Shown: one piece after another, positions 42,247 to 53,730 of the stretch
Numbering within the stretch: position 1 is the stretch's first letter
Layout: every line of letters starts with the position of its first letter
Origin: Rhodobacteraceae bacterium WFHF2C18
Lineage (GTDB): Bacteria; Pseudomonadota; Alphaproteobacteria; Rhodobacterales; Rhodobacteraceae
Reading direction: 5' to 3'
DNA: 64,000 nt
Assembly: GCA_002166865.1 (NCBI GenBank)
Contig: NHTQ01000002.1
Span: forward strand, 62,001 to 126,000
Translations under genes and position numbers: made by a program
Notes under the pieces: generated by a model
Told to the model about the DNA's origin: nothing
The model's input: the letters and a program-made list of their open reading frames with translations, nothing else
The model's database searches: none

Positions 42247-42977
42247 AGCAGTCCCTGCAATGGGCCCGCTCGCTGGTCTTCGTCGTGCAGATCTATGGCA
42301 TGATGGGGATCATGGGGGTCGTTTTCCTTCCCTGGGCCGTGGTGAGCCGCCGGGGCGCGCTGGTTGCCTGTCACACCTGGTGCCGGTGGGTCCGGTGGTC
42401 CGCCCGCTGGATGGTCGGCATCCGGACCGAGGTTCGGGGGACGCCGCCGGTGGACGAGGTGCTGATCGCGGCCAAGCATCAGTCTTTCCTCGACATCATC
42501 CTGATCTTCGGCGCGGTACCGGCCGGCAAGTTCATCATGAAGCGCGAACTGATGTGGGCGCCGGTGATCGGGCAATACGCGCTCAAGATCGGCTGCGTGC
42601 CGGTGGACCGGGGCAAACGCAGCGCGGCGATCAAGAAGATGGTGACGGACGTAGCCAACGGCAGGCAGCAGCCCGGGCAGCTTATCATTTACCCCCAGGG
42701 CACGCGGATTTCGCCAGGGGTGCGCGCGCCTTACAAGGTGGGCTCGGGCGTCCTTTACCGGGACTCGGGTCAGGATTGCGTGCCGGTGGCCACGAACGTC
42801 GGGGTTTTCTGGCCGCGCAAGGGTATCTATCGCCGGCCCGGCCTCGCGGTCGTGGAATTCCTGCCCCGTATTCCGGCGGGCCAGAGCAAGGAAACCTTCA
42901 TGGCCCAGCTGGAGGAGGAGGTTGAGGCGGCCTCGGATCGCCTGATGCACGAAGCCCAGGAGCACAAGGCGAAATAA
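42243..42977 (+). CDS. plsC: 1-acyl-glycerol-3-phosphate acyltransferase, PlsC family
   Basis: A 244-residue lysophospholipid acyltransferase with an N-terminal membrane helix. The catalytic HX4D motif is HQSFLD, and the usual EGTR substrate motif appears as YPQGTR. PlsC adds the second acyl chain in phosphatidic acid synthesis. The ATG at 42243 overlaps the ftsX stop. The pairing of ftsEX with plsC ties division to lipid synthesis positionally. Other acyltransferases such as ornithine-lipid OlsA are possible. Confidence 0.88.
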   Translation: MKQSLQWARSLVFVVQIYGMMGIMGVVFLPWAVVSRRGALVACHTWCRWVRWSARWMVGIRTEVRGTPPVDEVLIAAKHQSFLDIILIFGAVPAGKFIMKRELMWAPVIGQYALKIGCVPVDRGKRSAAIKKMVTDVANGRQQPGQLIIYPQGTRISPGVRAPYKVGSGVLYRDSGQDCVPVATNVGVFWPRKGIYRRPGLAVVEFLPRIPAGQSKETFMAQLEEEVEAASDRLMHEAQEHKAK

Positions 42978-43000
42978 GGCGGCGCCGCAAGGGCGCCGCC
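42978..43000. terminator. Bidirectional terminator between plsC and lpdA
   Basis: A perfect 9-bp stem (GGCGGCGCC / GGCGCCGCC) with a 5-base loop, directly between convergent genes. No clear T-run on either side, so its strength is uncertain. Confidence 0.6.
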
Positions 43001-43007
43001 GCCGTGG

Positions 43008-44396
43008 TCACGAGTGGATCGGCCCGTCACCACAGGCGAGCGCGGCCTCGCGCACGGCCTCGGAATAGGTGGGGTGGGCGTGGCAGGTCAGCGCGATGTC
43101 TTCTGCCGCGGCGCCGAATTCCATCCCCACGCAGATCTCGTGGATCAGATCGCCGGCCATCGGCCCGATGATATGGGCGCCGAGGATCCGGTCGGTTTCC
43201 TTGTCGGCCAGGATCTTGACGAAGCCGTCGGCGGCGAAGTTGGCCTTGGCCCTGCCGTTGCCCATGAAGGAGAACTTGCCCACCTTGTAGGCGCGGCCGG
43301 CCTCCTTGAGGTCCTCCTCCGTCTGGCCGACGGCGGCGACTTCGGGGTGGGTGTAGATGACGCTGGGGATGACGTTGTAATTCACGTGCCCCGCCTTGCC
43401 GGCGATCACCTCGGCCGCGGCCATGCCCTCGTCCTCGGCCTTGTGGGCGAGCATCGGCCCCTCGATCGCGTCGCCGATGGCGTAGATACCGTCGACGCTG
43501 GTTTTCCAGTGCGCGTCAGTCTTGACCTGGCCACCCTTGGTGGTCTCGATCCCCAAGTCGGACAGGCCCAGTCCATCGGTGAAGGGCTTGCGCCCCGTGG
43601 CCACCAGCACCACGTCGGCGTCAAGCTGGTGTTCGCTGTCGTCCTTGCGCAGGGCGTAGTTGACCTTGGCCTTGGTCTTGAGCGTCTCCACCGACTGCAC
43701 GGCGGCGCCCATGACAAAGTCGAGGCCCTGTTTCTTCAGCAGCTTCTGGAAGGTCTTCTGCACCTCGCCGTCCATGGTGGGTGTGACGTTGTCCAGATAT
43801 TCGACGACCGTCACCTCGCTGCCCAGCCGGGAATAGACACTGCCCAGTTCCAGACCGATCACGCCGGCGCCGATCACCACCATCTTCTTGGGAACTTTCG
43901 ACAGTTCCAGCGCACCGGTGGAGGAAACCACGGTCTTTTCGTCGATCTCCACGTTGGGGATGCTGGCCGGCTCCGATCCGGTGGCGATGATGATGTTCTT
44001 GGTCTCGTGCGTCTCGTCGCCGACCTTGACCCTGCCCTTCTCGGGGACCGAACCCCAGCCCTTCAGCCAGTCGATCTTGTTCTTCTTGAACAGGAACTCG
44101 ATGCCCTTGGTGTTCTGGCCGATGGTCTCTTCCTTGTAGGACATCATCTGTTTCCAGTCGACAGACGGCGCCTTTCCCTTCAGCCCCATCTTGGCGAAGT
44201 TCTCCTCGGCCTCATGGAGCATGTGGGTGGCATGCAAGAGCGCCTTGGACGGGATGCAGCCGACGTTCAGGCAGGTGCCGCCCAAGGTCTCGCGGCCTTC
44301 CACGCAGGCGGTCTTCAGCCCCAACTGGGCGCAGCGGATGGCGGCCACGTAGCCGCCGGGGCCCGAGCCGATGACGATCACGTCGTAACTTGCCAT
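43008..44396 (-). CDS. lpdA: Dihydrolipoyl dehydrogenase (E3)
   Basis: A 462-residue flavoprotein disulfide reductase. It has the FAD fold [10 protein letters not shown], the redox pair Cys42/Cys47 in [12 protein letters not shown], the NAD fold [14 protein letters not shown] and the His441/Glu446 dyad in HAHPTYSE. As the last gene of the mdh-sucCD-sucAB series it most likely serves the 2-oxoglutarate dehydrogenase complex. Another E3 may serve pyruvate dehydrogenase elsewhere. Confidence 0.95.
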   Translation of the reverse strand: MASYDVIVIGSGPGGYVAAIRCAQLGLKTACVEGRETLGGTCLNVGCIPSKALLHATHMLHEAEENFAKMGLKGKAPSVDWKQMMSYKEETIGQNTKGIEFLFKKNKIDWLKGWGSVPEKGRVKVGDETHETKNIIIATGSEPASIPNVEIDEKTVVSSTGALELSKVPKKMVVIGAGVIGLELGSVYSRLGSEVTVVEYLDNVTPTMDGEVQKTFQKLLKKQGLDFVMGAAVQSVETLKTKAKVNYALRKDDSEHQLDADVVLVATGRKPFTDGLGLSDLGIETTKGGQVKTDAHWKTSVDGIYAIGDAIEGPMLAHKAEDEGMAAAEVIAGKAGHVNYNVIPSVIYTHPEVAAVGQTEEDLKEAGRAYKVGKFSFMGNGRAKANFAADGFVKILADKETDRILGAHIIGPMAGDLIHEICVGMEFGAAAEDIALTCHAHPTYSEAVREAALACGDGPIHS

Positions 44397-44501
44397 GTTT
44401 GTCTCCTTGCTCTTTGCCGGCGTCGGTCTGATGTCAGTATAACGCCGGGGAATCGTCTGTGCGACGGCCGGTTTGGCCGGAATGGATAAGCCGCGCCGTC
44501 A

Positions 44502-44912
44502 TCAGAAAAGCGCCACCAGCAGCATCAGGACGGTCGCCAGGAAGCCAAGCGCCCAGATCAGTGACCGCCACGGCACCCAGCCGTAGTAATAGGCGGGCAC
44601 GTAGAGGATGCGCGCGCCCAGATAGGTGAAGGCCAGCGCGGCGGTGAAGGGCGTGGATTTCCCCGACAGCGTGACCACCACGCAGGCTATGATGAAAAGG
44701 ATGAGGCCCTCGAAGTGGTTGTTGAGCGCACGGTAGAGCCGGGCGGTGCCGCGGCTGACCTGCTCCATCAGCGGCTTGTCCAGCCGGTCGGCGTCGCGCG
44801 GGGACAGGGTTTTGCGCGGTCCGAGCTCCATGTTCGCGGGGATTGCCATGAGGGCGTACTGTACGACCTGCAACAGGGCGGCGAGGGTGAGGGCCGTGAG
44901 TTCGGGGGTCAT
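44502..44912 (-). CDS. MAPEG-family membrane protein
   Basis: A 136-residue protein with four hydrophobic segments and the MAPEG-type RALNNHFEGLILF motif. The eukaryotic family makes eicosanoid or glutathione conjugates; bacterial members are mostly of unknown role. Start ATG at 44912. Immediately upstream (12 bp) lies an inverted pair of GC palindromes that could fold over its ribosome site. It sits between sucB and lpdA on the same strand. Confidence 0.85.
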   Translation of the reverse strand: MTPELTALTLAALLQVVQYALMAIPANMELGPRKTLSPRDADRLDKPLMEQVSRGTARLYRALNNHFEGLILFIIACVVVTLSGKSTPFTAALAFTYLGARILYVPAYYYGWVPWRSLIWALGFLATVLMLLVALF

Positions 44913-44923
44913 GGGCGATACCC

Positions 44924-44984
44924 GTCCCGGGCTTGACCCGGGACCTCATGGTTCGGCCTGAGGCCCCGGCTCGGGGGCCGGGGC
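44924..44984. repeat. Second inverted pair of GC palindromic repeats, upstream of the MAPEG gene
   Basis: One unit at 44924-44944 (arms GTCCCGGG and CCCGGGAC around CTTGA) and one at 44962-44984 (GGCCCCGGC / GGGGCC arms, centre diverged), 17 bp apart. They belong to the same family as the repeats at 3144-3782 but are more degenerate, and no nuclease gene lies beside them. Confidence 0.75.
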
Positions 44985-45080
44985 GCGGTGCGTTCGGCGT
45001 TGGTGTGCGATGAAAGGATTTGGATGCTCATGCAATGTCCCCGCGGCGGGTTCGAATGATCCTGTCGGAAGGGGTAGGCC

Positions 45081-45107
45081 GGCACCCGCCCGCCGCGGGC
45101 GGATGCC
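45081..45107 (-). terminator. Hairpin after sucB
   Basis: A 12-bp stem with one mismatch (GGCACCCGCCCG / CGGGCGGATGCC), 29 bp after the sucB stop, without a T-run. It may end or process the suc transcript before the MAPEG gene and lpdA. Confidence 0.5.
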
Positions 45108-45135
45108 TTGAACCAGGGTGGGCCCCTCCGTTCCT

Positions 45136-46728
45136 TCACAGATCCATCAACAGCCGCCGCGGATCCTCGAGCGCGTCCTTCACGCGCACCAGGAAGGTCA
45201 CTGCGCCCTTGCCGTCAACGATGCGGTGGTCGTAGCTCAGCGCCAGGTACATCATCGGGCGCGCCTTGATCTCGCCGTTCACGACCATCGGGCGCTGCTG
45301 GATCTTGTGCATGCCGAGGATGCCCGATTGCGGCGGGTTGAGGATCGGCGAGGACATCAGCGATCCGTAGACCCCGCCGTTGGAGATGGTGAAGGTGCCG
45401 CCCTGCATCTCCTGCATCGACAGCTTGCCGTCGCGGGCGCGCGTGCCCTTCTCGCCGATCTCCTTCTCGATCTCGGCGAAGGACTTGGAGTCGGCATCGC
45501 GGATCACCGGGACGACCAGGCCCTGCGGCGTGCCCGTTGCGATGCCCATGTGCACGAAGTTCTTGTAGACGATCTCGTTTCCGTCGATCTCGGCGTTGAC
45601 CTCGGGCACCTCCTTCAGCGCGTGGCAGCAGGCCTTGGTGAAGAAGGACATGAAGCCGAGCTTGACCTCGTGCTTCTTCTCGAACTCGTCCTTGTACTGC
45701 TTGCGAAGGTCCATCACCGCTGTCATGTCCACCTCGTTGTAGGTGGTCAGGATCGCGGCGGTGTTCTGGGCATCCTTCAGACGGCGCGCGATCGTCTGGC
45801 GCAGTCGCGTCATCTTGACCCGTTCCTCGCGCTGGGCATCCTCGGCGCTGACCGGGGCGCGCGAAGGCTGCTTGGCTTCCGGCGCGGGGGCCTCGGGGCC
45901 CCCGGCGGATTTGGCGGCCTGCGTGGCCTTGGCCACATCCTCTTTCATGATCCGGCCGTCGCGGCCCGACCCCTCGACCTCGTCACGGGAAAGGCCCTTT
46001 TCCTCCATCGCCTTTTGGGCCGAGGGAGCATCCTCGACGTCGCGCTCCGCCTTCTCGCCGGCTTTACCGGCCTTGGCTTGCGCCGTGTCGGCCTCTTCGG
46101 AGCCGGGACGCACGCCGGGTTGGATCGTGCCGTCGGCCGAGCCGGACAGTACGGCGATGCGCGCGTCGGCTTCCACGGTTTCGCCTTCCCCGGCCAGGAT
46201 CTCGCAGAGTGTGCCGGCGGCGGGCGAGGGGACCTCGACCGAAACCTTGTCGGTTTCCAGCTCGCACAGCATCTCGTCCTGGCTGACGCTGTCGCCCACC
46301 TTCTTGAACCAGGTGGAAACGGTTGCTTCGGTCACGGATTCGCCCAGGGTGGGGACGCGCACGTCGATGTTGCCCGTGCCGTCGCCGCCGCTGCCACCGC
46401 TGCCGCCCGCGGCCGGGCCGCCCTTCTCGTCACCGCTCGCGGTGTCGGTGTCCGCGGCCGTCTCGCCACCTTTGTCGGCCGGTTTTTCCCCGCTTTCGTC
46501 GATCGTGGCCAGAAGCGCGTCAACGCCCACTGTCTCGCCTTCGTCGGCGACGATCTCGCCCATGGTGCCGGCGGCGGGGCTGGGCACCTCCACGGTAACC
46601 TTGTCGGTTTCCAGCTCACACAGCATCTCGTCGGCGGAGACGGAGTCGCCGGGTTTCTTGAACCATGTGGCGACGGTGGCTTCCGTCACCGATTCGCCGA
46701 GCGTGGGCACGCGAACTTCTGTCGTCAT
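45136..46728 (-). CDS. sucB: 2-oxoglutarate dehydrogenase E2, dihydrolipoyl succinyltransferase with two lipoyl domains
   Basis: A 530-residue E2 core protein. Two lipoyl domains are visible: residues 1-77 with lipoyl Lys43 and 121-197 with Lys161, both in ELETDKV. They are joined by a Gly/Ala/Asp-rich linker. An E3-binding domain follows ([25 protein letters not shown]) and then the catalytic domain ending [13 protein letters not shown] with His501 and Asp505. E. coli SucB has a single lipoyl domain; the second copy is very similar to the first and so arose by duplication. It begins 4 bp after sucA. Confidence 0.95.
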   Translation of the reverse strand: MTTEVRVPTLGESVTEATVATWFKKPGDSVSADEMLCELETDKVTVEVPSPAAGTMGEIVADEGETVGVDALLATIDESGEKPADKGGETAADTDTASGDEKGGPAAGGSGGSGGDGTGNIDVRVPTLGESVTEATVSTWFKKVGDSVSQDEMLCELETDKVSVEVPSPAAGTLCEILAGEGETVEADARIAVLSGSADGTIQPGVRPGSEEADTAQAKAGKAGEKAERDVEDAPSAQKAMEEKGLSRDEVEGSGRDGRIMKEDVAKATQAAKSAGGPEAPAPEAKQPSRAPVSAEDAQREERVKMTRLRQTIARRLKDAQNTAAILTTYNEVDMTAVMDLRKQYKDEFEKKHEVKLGFMSFFTKACCHALKEVPEVNAEIDGNEIVYKNFVHMGIATGTPQGLVVPVIRDADSKSFAEIEKEIGEKGTRARDGKLSMQEMQGGTFTISNGGVYGSLMSSPILNPPQSGILGMHKIQQRPMVVNGEIKARPMMYLALSYDHRIVDGKGAVTFLVRVKDALEDPRRLLMDL

Positions 46729-46732
46729 TGAA

Positions 46733-49693
46733 TCAGCTTCCCTTGATATCCAGCGCGGCCTCGACCAGCGCCTTTTGTTGCTCCTTGTGGGCGGCCGCCA
46801 GACCGGTGGCCGGCGAGGCCGCCGCGGGGCGGCCGGCGTAGATGGGCCGCGCGTTGCGCGCGTTGATCCGTCCCAGCACCCATTCGATGTTCGGCTCGAT
46901 GAAGCCCCAGGCGCCCTGGTTCTTCGGCTCTTCCTGGCACCAGACCATTTCGGCCTGTTTGAAGCGCTCCAGCTCCTTGACCATCGAGATGGCCGGGAAC
47001 GGATAGTATTGCTCGATCCGCATCAGGTAGACGTCGTCGATGCCCTCCGCGTCGCGGCGCTCCAGCAGGTCGTAGTAGACCTTGCCCGAACACATCACCA
47101 CGCGGCGGATCTTGTCGTCCGCCACCAGCTCCGTATCCGAGTTGCCGTATTGCGCGTCATCCCACAGGACCCGGTGGAAACTCGATCCGGTGGTGAACTC
47201 CTCCGCCCGGCTGACCGCCAGCTTGTGCCGCAGGAGCGATTTCGGCGTCATCAGGATCAGCGGTTTCCGGAACGTGCGGTGCAACTGCCGGCGCAGGATG
47301 TGGAAATAGTTCGCCGGGGTCGTGCAGTTCGCCACGATCCAGTTGTCCTGCCCGCACATGGTCAGGAAACGCTCCAGCCGGGCCGAGCTGTGCTCGGGGC
47401 CCTGTCCCTCGTAGCCGTGGGGTAGCAGGCAGACGAGGCCCGACATGCGCAGCCACTTTGATTCGCCGGAACTGATGAACTGATCAAACATGATCTGCCC
47501 ACCGTTCGCGAAATCTCCGAACTGCGCCTCCCAGAGGGTGAGTGCATTGGGTTCCGCAAGACTGTAGCCGTATTCGAAACCCAGCACCGCGTATTCCGAC
47601 AGCATCGAGTCGATGACCTCGTACTGCGCCTGGCCCTTGCGGATCTGGTTGAGTGGGTAGTAGCGCTCTTCCGTCTCTTGGTTGACCAGGGCCGAATGCC
47701 GCTGCGAGAAAGTGCCGCGCGTGCTGTCCTGCCCGGACAGGCGCACGGGGTAGCCCTCGGTCAGCAAGGAGCCGAAGGCCAACGCCTCGGCGGTGGCCCA
47801 GTCGAAGCCCTCGCCGGTCTCGAACATCTTGGCGCGGGTCTCCAGCAGGCGGCCCACAGTCTTGTGCACCGGAAAGCCCTCGGGCGCAGTGCTGATGGCC
47901 CGACCGATTTCCTCCATCGTGTCGGGTCTGATGGCCGTCTCGCCACGCTGATAGTCCTCGTCCTTCGTATCGAGATGGGACCAGCGGCCGTCCAGCCAGT
48001 CGGCCTTGTTCGGCTTGTAGTCCTTGCCGGCCTCGAATTCGTCGGCAAGGTAGGACTGGAACGAGGCCTTCATGTCCTCGATCTCGCCCTCGGGGATCAG
48101 CCCGTCCTTGACCAGCCGCTCGGTATAAAGGCTGAGCGTCGTCTTGTGCTGCTTGATCTTCTTGTACATCAGCGGGTTCGTGAACATGGGCTCGTCGCCC
48201 TCGTTGTGGCCGAACCGGCGATAGCAGATCATGTCGATGACCACGTCCTTGTGGAACTTCTGGCGGAATTCCGTGGCCACCTTGGCAGCATGCACAACTG
48301 CCTCGGGGTCGTCGCCATTGACGTGGAAGATGGGGGCCTCGACCATCAGCGCGATATCGGTGGGATAGGGCGATGAGCGCGAGAAATGCGGCGCCGTGGT
48401 AAAGCCGATCTGGTTATTCACAACGATGTGGATGGTCCCGCCGGTGCGGTGCCCCTTGAGCCCTGACAGCCCGAAGCACTCGGCCACCACGCCCTGGCCG
48501 GCGAAGGCGGCGTCCCCGTGCAGCAGCACTGACATCACCTTGGTGCGGTCGTTGTCGCGCAGCTGATCCTGCTTGGCGCGCGCCTTGCCGATCACAACAG
48601 GATTGACCGCTTCCAGATGGCTGGGGTTCGCGGTGAGGGACAGGTGCACTTCGTTGCCGTCGAAGGTCCGGTCCGAGGAAGCGCCTAGGTGATACTTCAC
48701 ATCGCCCGAACCATCCACGTCTTCGGGCTTGAAGCTGCCGCCCTGGAACTCGTTGAAAATCGCGCGGTAGGGTTTGCCCATCACGTTGGCTAGAACGCTC
48801 AGACGGCCCCGGTGCGGCATGCCGATGACGATTTCCTTGAGCCCGAGGTTGCCACCGCGCTTGATGATCTGCTCCATTGCCGGGATAAGGCTTTCGCCGC
48901 CGTCAAGTCCGAAGCGCTTGGTCCCCATGTACTTGACATGCAGGTATTTCTCGAAGCCTTCGGCCTCCACCAGCTTGTTGAGGATGGCCTTGCGGCCCTC
49001 GCGGGTGAACTTGATCTCCTTGTCGTAGCCCTCGATCCGCTCCTTGAGCCACGAGGATTGCTCGGGATCCGAAATATGCATGAATTGCAGCGCGAAGGTG
49101 CCGCAGTAGGTGCGCTTGACCAGCCGCAGGATCTCTCGAATGGTTGCGAACTGCAGTCCCAGCACATTGTCGAGGAAGATGGGCCGGTCCATGTCGGCCT
49201 CGGTGAAGCCGTAGGACTTGGGATCGAGTTCGGGCCGGTAGCCGTGATCGCGCAATCCCAGCGGGTCGAGTTCGGCGATAAGGTGCCCGCGGATGCGGTA
49301 GGCGCGGATCAGCATCAGCGCGCGCACCGAGTCCAGCACGGCGCGCTTGACGGCGTCGTCCGAGACGGACACGCCGTGTTCGGCCGCCTTTTCGCGGATC
49401 TTTTCGCCGGCTCCGCGCATTTCGGCCGCTTCGGGGTACTGGCCTGTCAGCGCGGAGAAGAGGTCATCGTCGGGCGTGGGCGGCCAGTCGCGCCGCTCCC
49501 ACGAAGGGCCGGTGGCCTCTTTCTTCACTGAAATCTCATCGTCGCCCAGTTCCTCGAAAAAGGCTTTCCATGCCTCGTCGACCGCTTCGGGGTCGTTTGC
49601 GTAACGGGCGTAGAGCTGTTCGAGATACTCGGCGTTCGCCCCTTGCATGAAGGACGAGGCGCGGAACTGGTCGTTGGGGCTTTGCTCGGTCAT
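46733..49693 (-). CDS. sucA: 2-oxoglutarate dehydrogenase E1
   Basis: A 986-residue thiamine-diphosphate enzyme that decarboxylates 2-oxoglutarate and passes succinyl to E2. The N-terminal [14 protein letters not shown] region, the GMPHRGRL and [10 protein letters not shown] motifs, the cofactor segment VNNQIGFTT and [11 protein letters not shown] are intact. Length is typical. It follows the DUF805 gene by 33 bp and precedes sucB by 4 bp, in the mdh-sucCD-sucAB series. Confidence 0.97.
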   Translation of the reverse strand: MTEQSPNDQFRASSFMQGANAEYLEQLYARYANDPEAVDEAWKAFFEELGDDEISVKKEATGPSWERRDWPPTPDDDLFSALTGQYPEAAEMRGAGEKIREKAAEHGVSVSDDAVKRAVLDSVRALMLIRAYRIRGHLIAELDPLGLRDHGYRPELDPKSYGFTEADMDRPIFLDNVLGLQFATIREILRLVKRTYCGTFALQFMHISDPEQSSWLKERIEGYDKEIKFTREGRKAILNKLVEAEGFEKYLHVKYMGTKRFGLDGGESLIPAMEQIIKRGGNLGLKEIVIGMPHRGRLSVLANVMGKPYRAIFNEFQGGSFKPEDVDGSGDVKYHLGASSDRTFDGNEVHLSLTANPSHLEAVNPVVIGKARAKQDQLRDNDRTKVMSVLLHGDAAFAGQGVVAECFGLSGLKGHRTGGTIHIVVNNQIGFTTAPHFSRSSPYPTDIALMVEAPIFHVNGDDPEAVVHAAKVATEFRQKFHKDVVIDMICYRRFGHNEGDEPMFTNPLMYKKIKQHKTTLSLYTERLVKDGLIPEGEIEDMKASFQSYLADEFEAGKDYKPNKADWLDGRWSHLDTKDEDYQRGETAIRPDTMEEIGRAISTAPEGFPVHKTVGRLLETRAKMFETGEGFDWATAEALAFGSLLTEGYPVRLSGQDSTRGTFSQRHSALVNQETEERYYPLNQIRKGQAQYEVIDSMLSEYAVLGFEYGYSLAEPNALTLWEAQFGDFANGGQIMFDQFISSGESKWLRMSGLVCLLPHGYEGQGPEHSSARLERFLTMCGQDNWIVANCTTPANYFHILRRQLHRTFRKPLILMTPKSLLRHKLAVSRAEEFTTGSSFHRVLWDDAQYGNSDTELVADDKIRRVVMCSGKVYYDLLERRDAEGIDDVYLMRIEQYYPFPAISMVKELERFKQAEMVWCQEEPKNQGAWGFIEPNIEWVLGRINARNARPIYAGRPAAASPATGLAAAHKEQQKALVEAALDIKGS

Positions 49694-49726
49694 GGTCTTT
49701 CTCCGGGTGAGCGGGGCGCAGGGGGA

Positions 49727-50185
49727 TCACTCCTGCGGCGGGGGACCGTATGCGTTGGTCTCGGGCTGCGACGGCCGCGTCAGCCAGTAGATGAAGATGA
49801 TGACAACCACCAGCTGCACGATACCCAGCACCGCCACAAGGCCCATGCCCCCGGCGCCGGGCATGTGGCCCGGGCCGCCGCCGGGGCCCATGGGGGTCAT
49901 GGCCGGGGTCAGCGCCGCGCTGAGAAGGCTGAGCGCGACCGGGATGAGGATGTACCACCCCGGTCGGCCCGTGTCCTGCAGGCGCCGGAAACCGGCGGCT
50001 GTCACCGGCACGATGAGCGCCAGCACGTAAAGGGCGTAAAGCAGGCCCACGCCAAGGAGCGACACGAGGATCGCACCCACCACGTAGGCGAGGATGAACC
50101 ACCAGTATTCCGATCGCGACGCCCGCCCCGAGAAGGTTGCATACTTCTCGGTCAGGCAGGTCTTGACCGCTTTCTGAAAATCCAT
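49727..50185 (-). CDS. DUF805 membrane protein
   Basis: A 152-residue protein with the DUF805 pattern: FSGRASRSEYWWFIL at the start, followed by four hydrophobic segments and a glycine/methionine/proline loop. Start ATG at 50185. It lies inside the suc operon between sucD and sucA, spaced 28 and 33 bp from them. No biochemical role is known for the family; the conserved position in a TCA operon is the only clue. Confidence 0.88.
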   Translation of the reverse strand: MDFQKAVKTCLTEKYATFSGRASRSEYWWFILAYVVGAILVSLLGVGLLYALYVLALIVPVTAAGFRRLQDTGRPGWYILIPVALSLLSAALTPAMTPMGPGGGPGHMPGAGGMGLVAVLGIVQLVVVIIFIYWLTRPSQPETNAYGPPPQE

Positions 50186-50213
50186 GGTTCGTCCTCCCCT
50201 TATGGCATGGCCG

Positions 50214-51098
50214 TCACTTGCCGATGGCTTCCAGAACCGCCTCGCCCAGCCCCGCGGGGCTGTCGGACACAACGATGCCGGCCGATTTCATCGCCTCGAT
50301 CTTGTCATCCGCACCGCCCTTGCCGCCGGCGACGATGGCCCCCGCGTGGCCCATGCGGCGGCCCGGTGGTGCCGTGCGTCCGGCGATGAAGCCGGCGACC
50401 GGCTTCTTGCGGCCGCGCTTGGCCTCGTCCTTGAGGAACTGTGCCGCGTCCTCCTCGGCCGAGCCGCCGATCTCGCCGATCATGATGATGCTCTCGGTCT
50501 CGTCGTCGGCCAGGAAACGTTCGAGCACGTCGATGTGCTCCATCCCCTTGATGGGGTCGCCGCCGATGCCGACGCAGGTGGACTGGCCGAGGCCGACATC
50601 GGTCGTCTGTTTCACGGCCTCGTAGGTCAGCGTGCCCGAACGCGAGACCACGCCGCAGGTGCCACGCTTGTGGATGTGGCCGGGCATGATGCCGATCTTG
50701 CAGGCGTCAGGCGTGATGATACCGGGGCAGTTGGGCCCGATCAGGACCGACCCGGTGCTTTCCAGGGCGCGCTTGACCCGCATCATGTCGAGAACCGGGA
50801 TGCCTTCGGTGATGCAGACGATCAGTTCCATCTGGGCGTCGATCGCCTCGAGGATGGAATCGGCGGCGAAGGGCGGGGGCACGTAGATGACCGATGCGTT
50901 GGCACCGGTTTCGGCCTTGGCGTCGTGCACCGAATCGAAGACCGGCAGGTCGAGATGCGTCTGCCCGCCCTTGCCGGGGGTGACGCCGCCGACCATCTTG
51001 GTGCCGTAGGCGACGGCCTGTTCGGTGTGGAAGGTCCCCTGCGAGCCGGTGAGGCCCTGGCAGATGACCTTGGTGTTTTCGTCTACGAGGACTGCCAT
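50214..51098 (-). CDS. sucD: Succinyl-CoA synthetase alpha subunit
   Basis: A 294-residue subunit with the CoA-binding Rossmann fold ([14 protein letters not shown]), the GPNCPGII motif and the active-site phosphohistidine in GHAGAIV near residue 245. It starts with ATG 51098 ([10 protein letters not shown]). With SucC it converts succinyl-CoA to succinate while making ATP or GTP. Gap to sucC is 88 bp. Confidence 0.97.
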   Translation of the reverse strand: MAVLVDENTKVICQGLTGSQGTFHTEQAVAYGTKMVGGVTPGKGGQTHLDLPVFDSVHDAKAETGANASVIYVPPPFAADSILEAIDAQMELIVCITEGIPVLDMMRVKRALESTGSVLIGPNCPGIITPDACKIGIMPGHIHKRGTCGVVSRSGTLTYEAVKQTTDVGLGQSTCVGIGGDPIKGMEHIDVLERFLADDETESIIMIGEIGGSAEEDAAQFLKDEAKRGRKKPVAGFIAGRTAPPGRRMGHAGAIVAGGKGGADDKIEAMKSAGIVVSDSPAGLGEAVLEAIGK

Positions 51099-51186
51099 TT
51101 CATGTGGCTCCTTGTCTTTGTCGTAGGGTGGGGGAAAGCCCACCATGATCCGGGAAGGTGGCGTGCCACCCCCTTACGTTTCGGGT

Positions 51187-52380
51187 TCAGCCCTTGACCG
51201 CCTTCACGATCTTCTGCGCGCCGTCCTTGAGGTCGTCGGCCGCGATCACGTCCACGTCGGAGGTGTTGAGGATTTCCTTGCCCTTTTCCACGTTCGTGCC
51301 CTCCAGGCGCACGACCAGCGGAACCTGAAGGCCGACCTCCTTGACTGCGGCGACAACGCCCTCGGCGATGACGTCGCAGCGCATGATGCCGCCGAAGATG
51401 TTAACCAGGATGCCCTTCACGCTGTCATCGGACGTGATGATCTTGAAGGCCTCGGTAACCTTTTCCTTCGTTGCCCCGCCGCCCACGTCAAGGAAGTTGG
51501 CAGGCTCTGCCCCGTAGAGCTTGATGATGTCCATCGTCGCCATGGCCAGGCCGGCACCGTTGACCATGCAGCCGATCTCGCCGTCCAGCGCGATGTAGTT
51601 CAGATCGTACTTGGAGGCCTCCAGTTCCTTGGGGTCCTCCTCGGTGGTGTCGCGCAGATCCGCGATGTCGGAATGGCGGTAGATCGCGTTGGAGTCGAAG
51701 CTCATCTTGGCGTCCAGGCACTTCAGTTCGCCCTTGTCCGTCAAGATCAGCGGGTTGATCTCCAGCATCTCGCAGTCCTTTTCAAGGAACAGCTTGTAGA
51801 GCGTGCCCATCAGCTTGACGCACTGCTTGATCTGCTGACCCTCCAGCCCGAGCATGAAGGCGATCCGGCGGCCGTGGAACGGCTGGTAGCCGGTGGCCGG
51901 ATCGACGCTGAAACTCAGGATGCGCTCGGGCGTGCTTTCGGCGACTTCCTCGATATCCATGCCGCCTTCGGTGGAGCAGACGAAGCTCACGCGCGAGGTC
52001 ACGCGGTCCACCAGAAGGGCCAAATAGAACTCCTTCTCGATGCCCGAGCCTTCCTCGATGTAGATGCGGTTGACCTGCTTGCCCTCAGGTCCGGTCTGCT
52101 TGGTCACCAGCGTCTGGCCCAGCATGCGCTTGGCCTCGTCGGCGGCTTCCTCCACGGATTTTGTCAAACGCACGCCGCCGCCCTCGCCGGCGCGGGTTTC
52201 CCTGAAGCTGCCCTTGCCGCGGCCGCCGGCATGGATTTGCGCCTTGACGACCCAGAGGGGACCGTCCAGCTCGCCGGCGGCCGTCTTGGCCTCTTCCGCG
52301 CGCAGGACGACACGGCCGTCCGACACCGGGGCACCGTAGGAGCGAAGCAGCGACTTCGCCTGATACTCATGGATATTCAT
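51187..52380 (-). CDS. sucC: Succinyl-CoA synthetase beta subunit
   Basis: A 397-residue ATP-grasp subunit: [19 protein letters not shown] start, the [12 protein letters not shown] nucleotide loop, EINPLI, and the C-terminal GGIMRCD and [11 protein letters not shown] phosphate/CoA region. ATG 52380 is the family start; an upstream in-frame start would add 14 residues. The 229 bp upstream carry two TGTGATCACA palindromes and a TTTTCCCGGGAAAA palindrome, suggesting an internal regulated promoter after mdh. Confidence 0.97.
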   Translation of the reverse strand: MNIHEYQAKSLLRSYGAPVSDGRVVLRAEEAKTAAGELDGPLWVVKAQIHAGGRGKGSFRETRAGEGGGVRLTKSVEEAADEAKRMLGQTLVTKQTGPEGKQVNRIYIEEGSGIEKEFYLALLVDRVTSRVSFVCSTEGGMDIEEVAESTPERILSFSVDPATGYQPFHGRRIAFMLGLEGQQIKQCVKLMGTLYKLFLEKDCEMLEINPLILTDKGELKCLDAKMSFDSNAIYRHSDIADLRDTTEEDPKELEASKYDLNYIALDGEIGCMVNGAGLAMATMDIIKLYGAEPANFLDVGGGATKEKVTEAFKIITSDDSVKGILVNIFGGIMRCDVIAEGVVAAVKEVGLQVPLVVRLEGTNVEKGKEILNTSDVDVIAADDLKDGAQKIVKAVKG

Positions 52381-52464
52381 GAAACTGTCCCATTTTGCTA
52401 CGATCGGAACAGGTATAGGCATAAGCGCGACGCCGCGTTAAACCGTTTTTTCAGGAAACACGGC

Positions 52465-52478
52465 TTTTCCCGGGAAAA
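52465..52478. promoter_or_regulatory. Perfect palindrome TTTTCCCGGGAAAA upstream of sucC
   Basis: A 14-bp perfect palindrome 85-98 bp upstream of the sucC start, 9 bp from the first TGTGATCACA site. It could be a second regulator site; no family is suggested with confidence. Confidence 0.4.
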
Positions 52479-52487
52479 TCGCCGGTT

Positions 52488-52518
52488 TGTGATCACAGCC
52501 TGAAATCGTGTGATCACA
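52488..52518. promoter_or_regulatory. Double TGTGATCACA operator upstream of sucC
   Basis: Two perfect 10-bp palindromes TGTGATCACA at 52488-52497 and 52509-52518, 21 bp centre to centre, 108-138 bp upstream of sucC. The same motif appears twice at 20-bp spacing in front of sdhC (57439-57468). Spacing of two helical turns puts both sites on one DNA face, typical for cooperative binding. Confidence 0.8.
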
Positions 52519-52549
52519 TTTGCCAAATTCGCGCAAAAACAGGGGAATT

Positions 52550-52587
52550 AGAAAAAAAGAATCAGGGCCGGGTTCGCCCCGGCCCTG
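52550..52587 (-). terminator. Intrinsic terminator after mdh
   Basis: A perfect 10-bp stem (CAGGGCCGGG / CCCGGCCCTG, 52563-52587) with a 5-base loop. On the minus strand it is followed by ATTCTTTTTTTCT. It separates mdh from sucC and supports an independent sucC promoter. Confidence 0.88.
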
Positions 52588-52609
52588 GCAGCCCCATCAA
52601 TGCGGGCGG

Positions 52610-53692
<1,083 letters not shown>

Positions 53693-53730
53693 CTAACGTC
53701 ACCACGAAACAGGTGGTTAGAGGTTTTGGT

